Source: Bradyrhizobium sp. Arg816
GTDB lineage: Bacteria; Pseudomonadota; Alphaproteobacteria; Rhizobiales; Xanthobacteraceae
Assembly (NCBI RefSeq): GCF_029989365.1
Contig: NZ_JAPRAQ010000010.1
Span: forward strand, 62,001 to 126,000
Reading direction: 5' to 3'
DNA: 64,000 nt
Shown: one piece after another, positions 55,810 to 64,000 of the stretch
Position numbering within the stretch: the stretch's first letter is position 1
Layout: the number at the start of each line of letters is the position of its first letter
Notes under the pieces: generated by a model
The model's input: only the letters and a program-made list of their open reading frames with translations
Database searches by the model: none
What the model was told of the DNA's origin: nothing
Position numbers and translations under genes: made by a program

Positions 55810-57414
55810 ATGGCAAAATCCCCGAAGGAAGCCGAGACCAATCCGCTCGAAGCGGAGGCCAAGGACCGGCTAGCGGCGGCGCGCTTGTGGAAAGCGCAAT
55901 GGGACATGGATTTCCGGGAGTGCTATTTCTTCGCCTCGCCGCACCGCCAGCGCTTTCTGAACTCGACCACGATCTCGTCGCCGCAGGCCCGCATCCAGGA
56001 CGCGGCCGAACTCAACACCGACGAGGCGTTCATCCTGTGCGGCGACTTCGTCACCGAGATCGTCAACGCCTTCATGCCGGAGGCCAAGCCTTGGTGCGAG
56101 CGCGGGCCCGGCATGGACTTGCCGGACGGTGTCTGGGACAAGGTCAAGGAAGACGTCCGCAAGGGCGATCAGGCGATCTTCAGCGCGATGAAGGCCTCGA
56201 ACCTTTACCCGGAGGTGGCCAAGGCGTTCTACCCCGACCTGTCGATCGGCACAGTCGGGCTGTGGATCGAGCGACCGCATTCCTCGGCGCCGATCGTCAA
56301 CTCGGCGATCCCGCTGCGTGAGCTTGAGATCAACATCGGACCCTATGGCGAGATCGACGATCGCTTCGCGGTCCGCTTCACCCGCAACGTCCATGTGCGC
56401 GAGCTCGTCGGCGAGGAGATTTGGGGGAAGATCGGCGCCGACCTGAAGAAGGAAATCACGAACAAGCCGAAGGCGCACAGCCAGGTGGTGTGGGGCTTCT
56501 GGCGCATCTGGCATGACAAGAGCGACGAGTGCTGGCAGCACGTCGTCATGGTCGGCAAGACCGGCAACAATCTGGTGCATGACGTCGTAATCAAGGGCGA
56601 GGGCTGCTGCCCGCTGTGGGTCGGCCGCTTCAACCCGACGTCGGATTCGCCGTTCGGGCTCGGCCCGCTGATCCAGGGCCTGCCGTCGCTGCGCCAGATC
56701 GACGAGATGGAAATGGCGCTGGACGAGCACTTCGACCTGTCGCTGCGCCCGCCGATCACCTATCCGTCCGACAGCTTCACGAACGTCGAGCAGGGCCTCG
56801 AGTCCGGCTTCGCCTATCCGATCCAGCCCGGCCACGAAGGCGCGGTCAAGAAAATCTACGACGTCCCGCCGGCGCAAGAGGGCGCCTACAAGTACGAGGA
56901 CAAGCTGCACAAGCTGCGCAAGCTGTTTTATGTCGACATGCCCGAGCAGACCGGCGACACGCCGCCGACGCTAGGGCAATGGCTCGATGAGATGGCGCGC
57001 GCGCAGCGCCGGATCGGTACGCCGGGCCTGCCGTTCTGGCGCGATCTGAGCCAGATCTTCATCCGCTACAAGTATCTGCTGGAGAAGTCCGGCGCGATCC
57101 CGCCGGTCGAGGTCAAGGGCACCAAGGTGGCGACGCTTGCGCGCAACCCGGCCCAGGCCGCGGCCGAGCAGCAGGAACTGGCCGAAGCCGCCCGCACCGC
57201 GCAGATCCTCGGGGCAATGTTCCCGGAGGAATGGAAGATCAACATCGACGGCCGCAAGACGATCCAGCAATGGCTCGACAAGGCGCGCGTCACGCTGATC
57301 GCGCAGCGGCCGCTTGAGCAGGTGAAGCAGGCGGTCGGCCAGATGGCACAGCTCGCCGGCGCCAAGCATGTCGGTGGCGTCGACGAATCCTCAACCCCGG
57401 GCCCCGCCGCGTGA
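55810..57414 (+). CDS. Phage portal (head-tail connector) protein, podovirus type
   Basis: The 534-residue protein resembles the T7-type head-tail connector family: N-terminal helix (AKDRLAAARLWKAQWDMDFR), the central LGPLIQGLPSLRQIDEMEMA segment and the C-terminal acidic/helical part. Twelve copies form the DNA portal. The family suggests a short non-contractile tail. Starts at ATG 55810. Confidence 0.85.
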   Translation: MAKSPKEAETNPLEAEAKDRLAAARLWKAQWDMDFRECYFFASPHRQRFLNSTTISSPQARIQDAAELNTDEAFILCGDFVTEIVNAFMPEAKPWCERGPGMDLPDGVWDKVKEDVRKGDQAIFSAMKASNLYPEVAKAFYPDLSIGTVGLWIERPHSSAPIVNSAIPLRELEINIGPYGEIDDRFAVRFTRNVHVRELVGEEIWGKIGADLKKEITNKPKAHSQVVWGFWRIWHDKSDECWQHVVMVGKTGNNLVHDVVIKGEGCCPLWVGRFNPTSDSPFGLGPLIQGLPSLRQIDEMEMALDEHFDLSLRPPITYPSDSFTNVEQGLESGFAYPIQPGHEGAVKKIYDVPPAQEGAYKYEDKLHKLRKLFYVDMPEQTGDTPPTLGQWLDEMARAQRRIGTPGLPFWRDLSQIFIRYKYLLEKSGAIPPVEVKGTKVATLARNPAQAAAEQQELAEAARTAQILGAMFPEEWKINIDGRKTIQQWLDKARVTLIAQRPLEQVKQAVGQMAQLAGAKHVGGVDESSTPGPAA

Positions 57415-57785
57415 CCGATATTCGCCCGACACAGAAAGAGATCGAAGACTCTCTCGAGCGCATTGCGATGACGCTCGACGGGCAAAATCTCTACATTTTC
57501 TTGCAGCGGCGCGTCATGACGGTGACCCATGCTCCGACAGACGGTGCGTTGCGACAGGACGAAGGGGAACGCAGTTTCGCCGCGAAACTAATCGGCCTGA
57601 TGGCCAAGGGGATCGCGGACAGTGGCGGACGAACCAGTAACAGCACCGGCAGCAGTAACGGAGCCGAACAGCCCGTTGTCCTCCCCGTCGCCGAGCCCGT
57701 CGCCGTCACCCGCGCCCGCGGCGCCGGCCGCCGCATCACCGCCGACACCCACGTCCCCGGATGGGACCGCCCCCGCGGCGAGTAG
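57411..57785 (+). CDS. Phage protein overlapping the scaffold gene
   Basis: GTG 57411 overlaps the portal stop. The first 70 residues are folded-looking (RPTQKEIEDSLERIAMTLDG, then RSFAAKLIGLMAKGIADSGG); beyond that the frame shares 164 bases with the scaffold gene and turns low-complexity. Function unknown. Confidence 0.55.
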   Translation: MTDIRPTQKEIEDSLERIAMTLDGQNLYIFLQRRVMTVTHAPTDGALRQDEGERSFAAKLIGLMAKGIADSGGRTSNSTGSSNGAEQPVVLPVAEPVAVTRARGAGRRITADTHVPGWDRPRGE

Positions 57786-58422
57786 CGCCCCGGCGCGCCC
57801 CGACGGCCTGCCCGACAGCTTCTGGGATGCCGAGAAGAACGAGGTCAAGACCGGCGATCTCGTCAAGCGCTTCAACGAGCTCTCGACCAAGGACGCCGCC
57901 GACGCGGTCCGCAAGAATTCGCTGCCGGCCACGGCCGATGCCTACAAGATCGAACTGCCAAAAGAGTTCACGATGCCTGCAGGCGTCGAGTTCAAGTTCG
58001 ATGAGAAGGCGCCCGAGCTCGCCCAGGCCCGCGCGATGGCGCACGCCAAGGGCTGGACGCAGCAGGATTTCTCCGAGGCGCTCGGAATCTTCGCCGCCGC
58101 CAAGATCAGCGAGCAGGCCACCATCAATGCCGCCCGCACCGCCGAGGTCGGCAAGCTCGGCGCAACCGGCCCGCAGCGGGTCGACGCCGTCACGCAATGG
58201 ATGGATGCGCAGGGACTCGGCGTGCTGAAAAGCACGATGGTCACCGCCGCGCAGGTCCAGGCGTGGGAAGCCCACATCACGAAGCTGACCTCGCAGGGGA
58301 CCGCTTCCTTCAGCCAGTCACATCGGGTCGCGCCGGACGACAACAAGATCCCCGGCTACGAGACCATGAGTTTTGAGCAGCGCCGTCACGCTCAAGAACA
58401 GCGCGCACGGCGCACAGCTTAG
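57622..58422 (+). CDS. Phage scaffolding protein
   Basis: The 266-residue protein has a Pro/Ser-rich N terminus and a helical, acidic C-terminal domain (KNSLPATADAYKIELPKEFT, then AEVGKLGATGPQRVDAVTQW), in the position between portal and capsid where T7-like scaffolds lie. GTG 57622 is the start. The N-terminal 164 bases also code in another frame. Scaffolds leave the head before packaging. Confidence 0.7.
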   Translation: MADEPVTAPAAVTEPNSPLSSPSPSPSPSPAPAAPAAASPPTPTSPDGTAPAASSAPARPDGLPDSFWDAEKNEVKTGDLVKRFNELSTKDAADAVRKNSLPATADAYKIELPKEFTMPAGVEFKFDEKAPELAQARAMAHAKGWTQQDFSEALGIFAAAKISEQATINAARTAEVGKLGATGPQRVDAVTQWMDAQGLGVLKSTMVTAAQVQAWEAHITKLTSQGTASFSQSHRVAPDDNKIPGYETMSFEQRRHAQEQRARRTA

Positions 58423-58436
58423 GCAGGAGAAAATAG

Positions 58437-59414
58437 ATGGCTGTCTCGCTCACTACCACGATCTCGACCCCCACGAACTTTGTCGAGTACGCGAAGTCGA
58501 TCGACGAGAATGATCCGACCCGCACGTTCGTCGAGAACATGATCGACACGTCCGACGTCATGCGGGCGATCCCGATCCTCCCGGCGGAACGCGGCAAGCG
58601 AGCCTACATGGACATCGCTTCGCTGCCCGCCGTCGGCTTCCGCGGGTTCAACGAAGCGGCGAACCAAGCCACCGGCTCCTTCAACCTCCGCGAAGAAGAC
58701 ACCTTCTTCATCGACGACTACATCTTCGCCGACCGCGCCATGATCGATCGGCTCGGACCCGAGGGCAAGTACAAGCAGGAGAAACTGAAGTCGACCGCGC
58801 TCGGCCAGTTCTTCTCGCAGAACATCATCAAGTCGGACAATTCCGCGAACGTCCGCACGCCGAACGGCATGCAGGTGCGCTGCACGGATTCGACCGCAGT
58901 CACCGGCAACCTCATCAACAACTCGGCGTCCGCCGGCGGCGCCGCGCTGTCGCTCGCTAATATGGACGCGCTCTACTGGCGCGTGAACAAGCCGACCCAC
59001 TGGATCATGCCCCGCGGCCTGATGCCCCAGTGGGATGCCGCTGCCCGCAACAACACCCTGGTCAACCAGACCGTGGGTTATTCCGAGGACGACTTCGGTC
59101 GCCGGATCATCCGCTTCAAGGGTCTGCCGATCCTGTTCGGCTACGAGCCGGATGACTCGCCGGACCTGCTGCCCTTCAACGAGGTCGCGGCCGGCGGTGG
59201 CGGCGCGGTCACCGCGTCGATCTACTGTGTTTCGTTCCGGCCCGGTGGCTTCTATGCCATCGAGCAGACGCCGCTTTCGGTCATGCCGGAAGGCCCGACC
59301 GTCGGCCAGCCGTTCGATTCCACGCACATCAAGTGGGATTACGGCTTCGCCCGCGAGCACCCGAAGGCGATTGCTCGCCTGACCTCCGTCACCAACGCGG
59401 CGATCGTGGCCTAA
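58437..59414 (+). CDS. Phage major capsid protein
   Basis: The 325-residue protein begins MAVSLTTTISTPTNFVEYAK and contains LREEDTFFIDDYIFADRAMI and QPFDSTHIKWDYGFAREHPK, which fit the HK97-type major capsid fold. AGGAG precedes ATG 58437. Position after the scaffold supports this. Confidence 0.8.
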   Translation: MAVSLTTTISTPTNFVEYAKSIDENDPTRTFVENMIDTSDVMRAIPILPAERGKRAYMDIASLPAVGFRGFNEAANQATGSFNLREEDTFFIDDYIFADRAMIDRLGPEGKYKQEKLKSTALGQFFSQNIIKSDNSANVRTPNGMQVRCTDSTAVTGNLINNSASAGGAALSLANMDALYWRVNKPTHWIMPRGLMPQWDAAARNNTLVNQTVGYSEDDFGRRIIRFKGLPILFGYEPDDSPDLLPFNEVAAGGGGAVTASIYCVSFRPGGFYAIEQTPLSVMPEGPTVGQPFDSTHIKWDYGFAREHPKAIARLTSVTNAAIVA

Positions 59415-59444
59415 CGCCAAGGACGACCGAACAGGAGAACTTCC

Positions 59445-59972
59445 ATGGCCTTGACCGCAAATACGATCCCGTCGCAGATCACGACCTTCCCGTGCCCCTA
59501 CGATGCGATGCTGGCCTTCTGCAGCGCGCAGACGCTTACCGCGACCGGCTACTTCAACAACCTGAACTCGGGCCAGATCGATCTCGGCGGCAGTGCGCCG
59601 GTGTCGGCAGCTGGCCGCACCGACTTCATCTGGTCGATGGATATCACGGCCTGCGACTTCTCCTCGGCCGACGAGAGCTACAAGCTGCATCTGTTCGGCT
59701 CGAACGATGTCGCCTTCGGCAACGGCAACGTCGAATTGCTCGCCTTCCACGATCTCGCCGCGGTCACCGCCGGCCGCCAGGTCGCGACCATCCTCGGCGC
59801 AAGCCCGACGATCCCGCCGACCAATCTCGGCGGCACGATCATCCAGCTGCCGGCCACCAATCTGATGCAGCGCATCTACTACCGCTATCTGCGCATGTAT
59901 CTGGTCGCCGCCGGCACCACGCCGTCGATCACGCTGACGTCATGGATCAGCCGGGCCAACGTCAACTTCTAG
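59445..59972 (+). CDS. Putative capsid decoration or virion structural protein
   Basis: The 175-residue beta-rich protein (CPYDAMLAFCSAQTLTATGY, then GNGNVELLAFHDLAAVTAGR) follows the capsid gene with a GGAGAA site. Such small beta proteins after capsid genes often decorate the head. Unproven. Confidence 0.6.
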   Translation: MALTANTIPSQITTFPCPYDAMLAFCSAQTLTATGYFNNLNSGQIDLGGSAPVSAAGRTDFIWSMDITACDFSSADESYKLHLFGSNDVAFGNGNVELLAFHDLAAVTAGRQVATILGASPTIPPTNLGGTIIQLPATNLMQRIYYRYLRMYLVAAGTTPSITLTSWISRANVNF

Positions 59973-60003
59973 TTAGTAGCGCAGTCTCTCTTGAGGTTTT
60001 GAC

Positions 60004-60522
60004 ATGAAGATCGATACCAACCAGGCGGTCGTCGCCTACCACATCGTCGACGGCCCCGTGACTTTCGCCTATCCCGTCGACGCCCAGCATGCGGTGTCGT
60101 CGCACCCGAACGAATGGAGTTCCTCGCCCTGGTCGCAGGAAGATGCTGCGGCCGCGCGCGAGAAACTCGCGGATGACGGTCGGCCGGTCCCCGAGCCCGA
60201 GCCGCTGAGTCCGGAAGATCAGGCAGAGCTCGACGCCTACAACAAGGCCGTGGCGGAAGCAGCCGAGCGGTTGGCGGCATACAATGCCAAGAAGGCGGCA
60301 GAGAAGGCCGATGCCGATCAGGTCGCGATGGACGAAGCAATTGTCGCATCGGCCCCGCCGCGTCCCGACCCCGCGCGCCGCCCGTTCGGCCGCAAGGGCG
60401 AGCCCACGCCGGCCGAGGTCAAGCAGATGGAAAAGCAAGCGGCTGACAAGGCCGACCGCGAGCGGATCCAGAAGGAAAAGGCCGATGCGGACAAGTCCGG
60501 CGGAGCCACGATGACTTCCTGA
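60004..60522 (+). CDS. Hypothetical virion-cluster protein
   Basis: The 172-residue protein has an N-terminal domain (VVAYHIVDGPVTFAYPVDAQ) and a long charged, Ala/Lys-rich coiled region (AEAAERLAAYNAKKAAEKAD). It ends 28 bases before a strong terminator. No known family. Possibly a structural or assembly protein. Confidence 0.55.
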   Translation: MKIDTNQAVVAYHIVDGPVTFAYPVDAQHAVSSHPNEWSSSPWSQEDAAAAREKLADDGRPVPEPEPLSPEDQAELDAYNKAVAEAAERLAAYNAKKAAEKADADQVAMDEAIVASAPPRPDPARRPFGRKGEPTPAEVKQMEKQAADKADRERIQKEKADADKSGGATMTS

Positions 60523-60549
60523 ACCTTAGCCAAGGTGCCTCCCAAACTG

Positions 60550-60577
60550 AAAGCCCCGGCATCGTCCGGGGCTTTTT
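60550..60577 (+). terminator. Strong intrinsic terminator of the head operon
   Basis: AAAGCCCCGG and CCGGGGCTTT form a perfect 10-bp stem around CATCGT, followed by TTCTTT. It closes the head-gene transcript, so the following tail genes have their own promoter or antitermination. Confidence 0.88.
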
Positions 60578-60642
60578 CTTTGGGTGCGTTGCCGGACGGC
60601 AGGCCCCACGACACGGTCGCGGCATCAACCGGAGATGCACCG

Positions 60643-61014
60643 ATGCGCCGTCTTGTCCTCGCCCTGAGCCTACTATTCCCAGGCGCGGCGTATGCTCAGT
60701 CGCCGGGGCTGCCTTACACCTATCCGGTCACCGTCGGCACGTCTTCATCCCAAGCCATCGGAACGAACGCCGCGCGCCGGCGCATCGAGTTCTACAACTC
60801 GAGCGACACTGCCAAGATCGCGGTCTGCCCGACTATCAGCCGAACGGTGACGCAGACCATTACTTGCACAGTGAACGGCCCTGGGTCGATCACGCTGCTG
60901 CCCTATCAGTCCTACCGCGTCGATGGCGTCGGCGGGACGCCGCAAGTCAATTCCGCGTGGAATGCGATTGCGAGCGCGGGCGGCTCTTCGCTGACGGTAT
61001 TCGAATGGGAGTGA
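60643..61014 (+). CDS. Exported virion-associated protein 1
   Basis: The 123-residue protein starts with a clear signal peptide (MRRLVLALSLLFPGAAYAQS) and continues with beta-rich sequence (RIEFYNSSDTAKIAVCPTIS). Three tail-region genes share this property. It lies directly after the head-operon terminator. Role unknown; it may be a periplasmic or tail-associated protein. Confidence 0.65.
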   Translation: MRRLVLALSLLFPGAAYAQSPGLPYTYPVTVGTSSSQAIGTNAARRRIEFYNSSDTAKIAVCPTISRTVTQTITCTVNGPGSITLLPYQSYRVDGVGGTPQVNSAWNAIASAGGSSLTVFEWE

Positions 61015-61019
61015 GCACA

Positions 61020-62141
61020 ATGCGTCGTTTGCTCCTCGCTTTGGCCCTTGTGCCATTCGCCGGCCCGGCGTTGGCGCAGTATCCCGCCGGCCCGACCAAT
61101 CAATCGAGTTTGGCGCTAACGGCTCCGACCGCTGTGTCGTCGGACAGCAGCAACCGCGTCGCGACCACGGCCTACGTCCAGAATGTCTTGCTCGGGGGCC
61201 TGCCACTCGCCTCGGGAAAAATATACATCGGATCGGTCGGCAATCAGGCTACCGCGCAAACGCCCTCCGGCGATCTCTCGGTTTCCGTTGGTGGAGCGTT
61301 TACGCTGGCCACGGTCAATGCCAATGTCGGAAGCTTCGGATCAACCACCCAATGTGCGACCATTACGGTCAACGCCAAGGGTCTGATCACAGCAGCATCG
61401 GGCGCCACCTGTACGCCGGCGATCGGAAGCGTCACCGGCCTTGGCACCGGTGTTTCGACCGCGCTTGGCGTGAACGTCGGCAGTGCCGGCGCTTTTCTCG
61501 TCAATGGTGGCGTGCTGGGAACGCCATCAAGCGGAACGCTAACGAACGCAACTGGCCTTCCGGTATCGACCGGTGTGTCCGGCCTCGGGGCTGGGGTTGC
61601 GACGTTCCTGGCAACGCCAAGCAGTGCAAACCTCCGCTCAGCCTTGACCGACGAGGTCGGCACCGGAGCGGCATACTTCGTTGGCGGGGCGCTCGGTACG
61701 CCGGCATCAGGAACGGCTACAAACCTCACAGGACTGCCACTGGCAACCGGCGTGACCGGCACGTTGCCGATTGCCAACGGCGGAACAGGTGATACAGGCA
61801 CGGCCTGGGGGACCTATACGGCATCACCCACATGCGTAGCCGGTGCCGGCACATGGTCAACGACCTCGGCGCGCTTCAAGCAGCTGGGTAAAACAGTGTT
61901 TTTCCAGTTGAATGCGACAATTACCGCAATCGGAACGTGTTCTGGCGCAGCATTCCAATTTTCGCTGCCAACTACTACGCAATCCGCGGCAGGGGCTGCC
62001 GGACGTGAAACCGCAGTAGCAGGTGCTCCGTTTTCCTGCGCCGCTGGGGCGGCATCTTCAAATATGATCTGCACTATTTCTGGCGCTGCCATCGCCGTTA
62101 ACGATGTATTTTTTCTCTCGGGAGTCTACGAAAGCCAGTAG
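61020..62141 (+). CDS. Exported repeat-rich tail fibre-like protein
   Basis: The 373-residue protein starts with signal peptide MRRLLLALALVPFAGPALAQ, then Gly/Ala/Thr-rich repeats of about 26 residues (VLGTPSSGTLTNATGLPVST and ALGTPASGTATNLTGLPLAT), typical of phage tail fibre or tail-tip repeats. ATG 61020 follows the previous gene by 5 bases. It is probably part of the tail fibre. The signal peptide is discussed in the findings. Confidence 0.75.
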   Translation: MRRLLLALALVPFAGPALAQYPAGPTNQSSLALTAPTAVSSDSSNRVATTAYVQNVLLGGLPLASGKIYIGSVGNQATAQTPSGDLSVSVGGAFTLATVNANVGSFGSTTQCATITVNAKGLITAASGATCTPAIGSVTGLGTGVSTALGVNVGSAGAFLVNGGVLGTPSSGTLTNATGLPVSTGVSGLGAGVATFLATPSSANLRSALTDEVGTGAAYFVGGALGTPASGTATNLTGLPLATGVTGTLPIANGGTGDTGTAWGTYTASPTCVAGAGTWSTTSARFKQLGKTVFFQLNATITAIGTCSGAAFQFSLPTTTQSAAGAAGRETAVAGAPFSCAAGAASSNMICTISGAAIAVNDVFFLSGVYESQ

Positions 62142-62190
62142 GGTCATGGTGCGTTGCGCATGAATCTCGATGCCGGGCCTCATCCCGGGC

Positions 62191-64000
62191 ATGACACTGA
62201 CCCGCCGACTGATCATCGCTCTTGCCCTAATGGCCACGATTGCCCCGGCCGTAGCGCAAGTCCCTCCGCCTGTGCCGGCACTCCCGGATACCGAGCGCAG
62301 GACTACGTATACGATATCAGCATCAAGCTGCAATTGCGCCGTCGGCTTTGCTCTCTATGGGGATTCGACGGATTTCGCTAACTGGCTGGAGGTTTGGATC
62401 AACGGCCAAATGATCTCTCAGGCCGGCAACTGGACGATCACCAGTCCGACCGGCCCCCTTGCTACTATTCCGCGGCCAATCACCGACGCCGTGCTGACGT
62501 TCTCTGCAGCGCAGACGGGCACAGTGCAGATCGTCGGAGCCCGACGGCCGCGCCGAGCGTCGCAGTTTTCAGAAAGCCGCGGGGTTTCCGCGCGCGATCT
62601 CAATCAAGTTATCACCGACATCATCGCACAGAACCGAGAAACCTGGGACAAAACGAACGACGTCACGGGTAGGTCGGTTCTGGCTCCTCCTGGAGAAACG
62701 ATTGCGGTACTGCCCAAATTGGCATCGCGAGCGAACCAAGGCGCATGCTTTGACAATGGGGGCAATCTTTCGCCTTGCGTGAGCGTCCCGAGCGGAACGA
62801 TTGCGGCGGGTGCCGGCATCGCGCTTTCTGGCACTAGTCCGACAACTGTCAGCACAGACATCGCGGCAGGAACCGGCATATCCATCGCGGGGACACATCC
62901 CCTCGTTATCACCAACACCACCACGCAGACGGCCGCCTCATCTCAATATACACCGGCGTGGTCCGGAGCTCAGACATATTCTCAGGCGTCGCTAAATAGC
63001 AATGTCGTCTACATGACGGATTTCATGGGGGCGACTACCTGCGATGCAACTGCGTTCACCGGCTCAATCAGTGGGACTACGCTAAGCGTAACCGCGGTCA
63101 CATACGGTACGCTCGCGGTCGGTCATCGCCTCGGTGGCGCCGGCGTCACAGCGGGCACCACTATCACCGGTCTTGGCACGGGGACCGGCGGGACTGGTAC
63201 ATACACGGTTAGCACCTCGCAGACTGTTGCGAGCACTCCTTCCATGCAAAGCGGCACCGATCAGTTTGCCAACATGCAGGCATTCCTGACGACGCTCATC
63301 GCGAATGGGACAGGGGTTCAAAAGTCGATCACTGGAGTATTTGCAACGGGGAACTGTTTTGTCAGCGGCACGCCAACTTTGACGGTAGATGCAGCGCCTG
63401 CAGTTCAACAGTATCATCTGATCGGATATGGCACGACAATCTCGCCGGATCCTACACAGTTGATCGACGGGCTTTGGATCAAGCGGGGAAACCTTTCAAC
63501 CTTCCCTTATCCTGCGGTGCAAACAGGCGTGACCGTCGAAGGTCTCACGATTAACGCCCGCAACAATCCGAATATTCAATGGGGCATCGAGGTGACGATG
63601 CCGCACACAATTCTTCTCCGAAACCAGATATTCGGCGGAGACGACGGCACCACCCACAATCAAGTGAATTTTGCAGGCATCTTTCTCCACCAGGCCGATG
63701 CCAATGATTCCGCTACGGGGCCGTTTTGGAGCAGGGTGATTGGCAACGTAATCAAGGGTACAGGAACCGGAGCAAGTACGATCCCGGTCTGTATCCGAGT
63801 TGATGGGCAGGTGAATGCGCTACATATCGAGCATAACACATGCAATGAGGCGACATACGGTCTGCGGGCGAACAATGCGTGTTCGTCGCTGACGTCCGAC
63901 TGCGCGGCGCAGGCGAATGGAGTGATTGTCACTCAAAATGATTGGGAAAACATCGCTATCGGGATCGATTTCGAATCGACCGTGCCGTCGCTGACGGCGA
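62191..64000 (+). CDS. Tailspike with beta-helix domain, 3' end outside window
   Basis: The frame from ATG 62191 (or ATG 62170) stays open to the last base, at least 603 codons. It starts with a signal peptide (MTLTRRLIIALALMATIAPA, cleavage near VAQ), has a phage-type repeat (TTITGLGTGTGGTGTYTVST) and then a right-handed beta-helix (TVEGLTINARNNPNIQWGIE, then HIEHNTCNEATYGLRANNAC) as in tailspikes that bind or cleave surface polysaccharide. It is truncated by the window edge. Confidence 0.8.
   Translation, partial: MTLTRRLIIALALMATIAPAVAQVPPPVPALPDTERRTTYTISASSCNCAVGFALYGDSTDFANWLEVWINGQMISQAGNWTITSPTGPLATIPRPITDAVLTFSAAQTGTVQIVGARRPRRASQFSESRGVSARDLNQVITDIIAQNRETWDKTNDVTGRSVLAPPGETIAVLPKLASRANQGACFDNGGNLSPCVSVPSGTIAAGAGIALSGTSPTTVSTDIAAGTGISIAGTHPLVITNTTTQTAASSQYTPAWSGAQTYSQASLNSNVVYMTDFMGATTCDATAFTGSISGTTLSVTAVTYGTLAVGHRLGGAGVTAGTTITGLGTGTGGTGTYTVSTSQTVASTPSMQSGTDQFANMQAFLTTLIANGTGVQKSITGVFATGNCFVSGTPTLTVDAAPAVQQYHLIGYGTTISPDPTQLIDGLWIKRGNLSTFPYPAVQTGVTVEGLTINARNNPNIQWGIEVTMPHTILLRNQIFGGDDGTTHNQVNFAGIFLHQADANDSATGPFWSRVIGNVIKGTGTGASTIPVCIRVDGQVNALHIEHNTCNEATYGLRANNACSSLTSDCAAQANGVIVTQNDWENIAIGIDFESTVPSLTA

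Larger units (their letters stand above)
36889..64000. mobile_element. Temperate prophage, left part, right end outside window
   Basis: The region contains an integrase, a leftward early operon, an immunity switch, methyltransferases, recombination genes, replication-type genes, terminase, portal, scaffold, capsid and tailspike genes in conventional order. The head proteins resemble short-tailed (podovirus-like) phages. No frameshifts or missing core genes were seen, so it is likely inducible, but the tail and lysis region lies mostly beyond the window. Confidence 0.92.

Noticed and set aside
58419..59750. 443-codon reverse frame opposite the capsid gene
   Set aside because: Arg/Val/Asp-rich antisense shadow without domain or ribosome site.
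63082..63932. Reverse frames opposite the tailspike
   Set aside because: Shadows of the beta-helix gene; translation has no domain.

Overview
The window is high-GC DNA from an alphaproteobacterium, most likely Bradyrhizobium or a close relative. I infer this from the gene repertoire, a complete branched-chain amino acid (Liv) ABC operon, and several dispersed palindromic repeats of a kind I associate with that genus. No database search was possible, so the genus is an inference.

Bases 1 to about 36,770 are ordinary chromosome. They hold many short regulator-plus-target units: AraC/GyrI; ArsR with an SRPBCC protein; LysR beside a small exported protein; a TetR regulator sharing an operator with a frameshifted membrane gene; a MarR-GNAT fusion; Ohr/OhrR; a His-rich PadR with an O-methyltransferase; an ECF sigma factor with an AhpD-like enzyme; and TetR with a TauE-type permease. 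Scattered enzymes include an APH(6)-like kinase, two beta-lactamase-fold hydrolases, a degenerate peptide deformylase, a ThDP enzyme and a glutathione transferase. Between 4.9 and 10.3 kb, broken partial copies of two neighbouring genes record an old duplication. The chromosomal part ends with livG-livF-livK-livH-livM (32,014-36,683).

From about 36,889 to the right edge lies an apparently intact temperate prophage, cut by the window end. A tyrosine integrase sits at the left end. A long leftward early operon (46,254 down to 38,147) carries two DNA methyltransferases, a recombination pair (RecA-like ATPase and PD-(D/E)XK exonuclease), zinc-binding proteins, and a string of micro-ORFs of 28-60 codons linked by 1-8 nt stop/start overlaps. 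The immunity region has the layout of phage lambda: an XRE repressor (46,339-46,659) lies between a two-operator site on the left and a three-operator site on the right, all five being variants of one 17-bp palindrome, followed by a Cro-like gene. Rightward genes then encode a GapR (DUF2312) homologue, a PD-(D/E)XK nuclease, a DUF1376 protein, more overlapping small genes, a two-gene reverse-strand cassette, terminase, a podovirus-type portal, scaffold, major capsid and other virion proteins. After a strong terminator come three consecutive genes that each begin with an apparent Sec signal peptide; the last is a beta-helix tailspike that runs off the window.

Most interesting are the five-operator lambda-like switch, the coupled microprotein genes of the early operon, the signal peptides on tail genes, the deformylase-like protein lacking two metal ligands, and the TetR/DUF308 pair with matching operators and a one-base frameshift. 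No tRNA, rRNA or CRISPR array was found.
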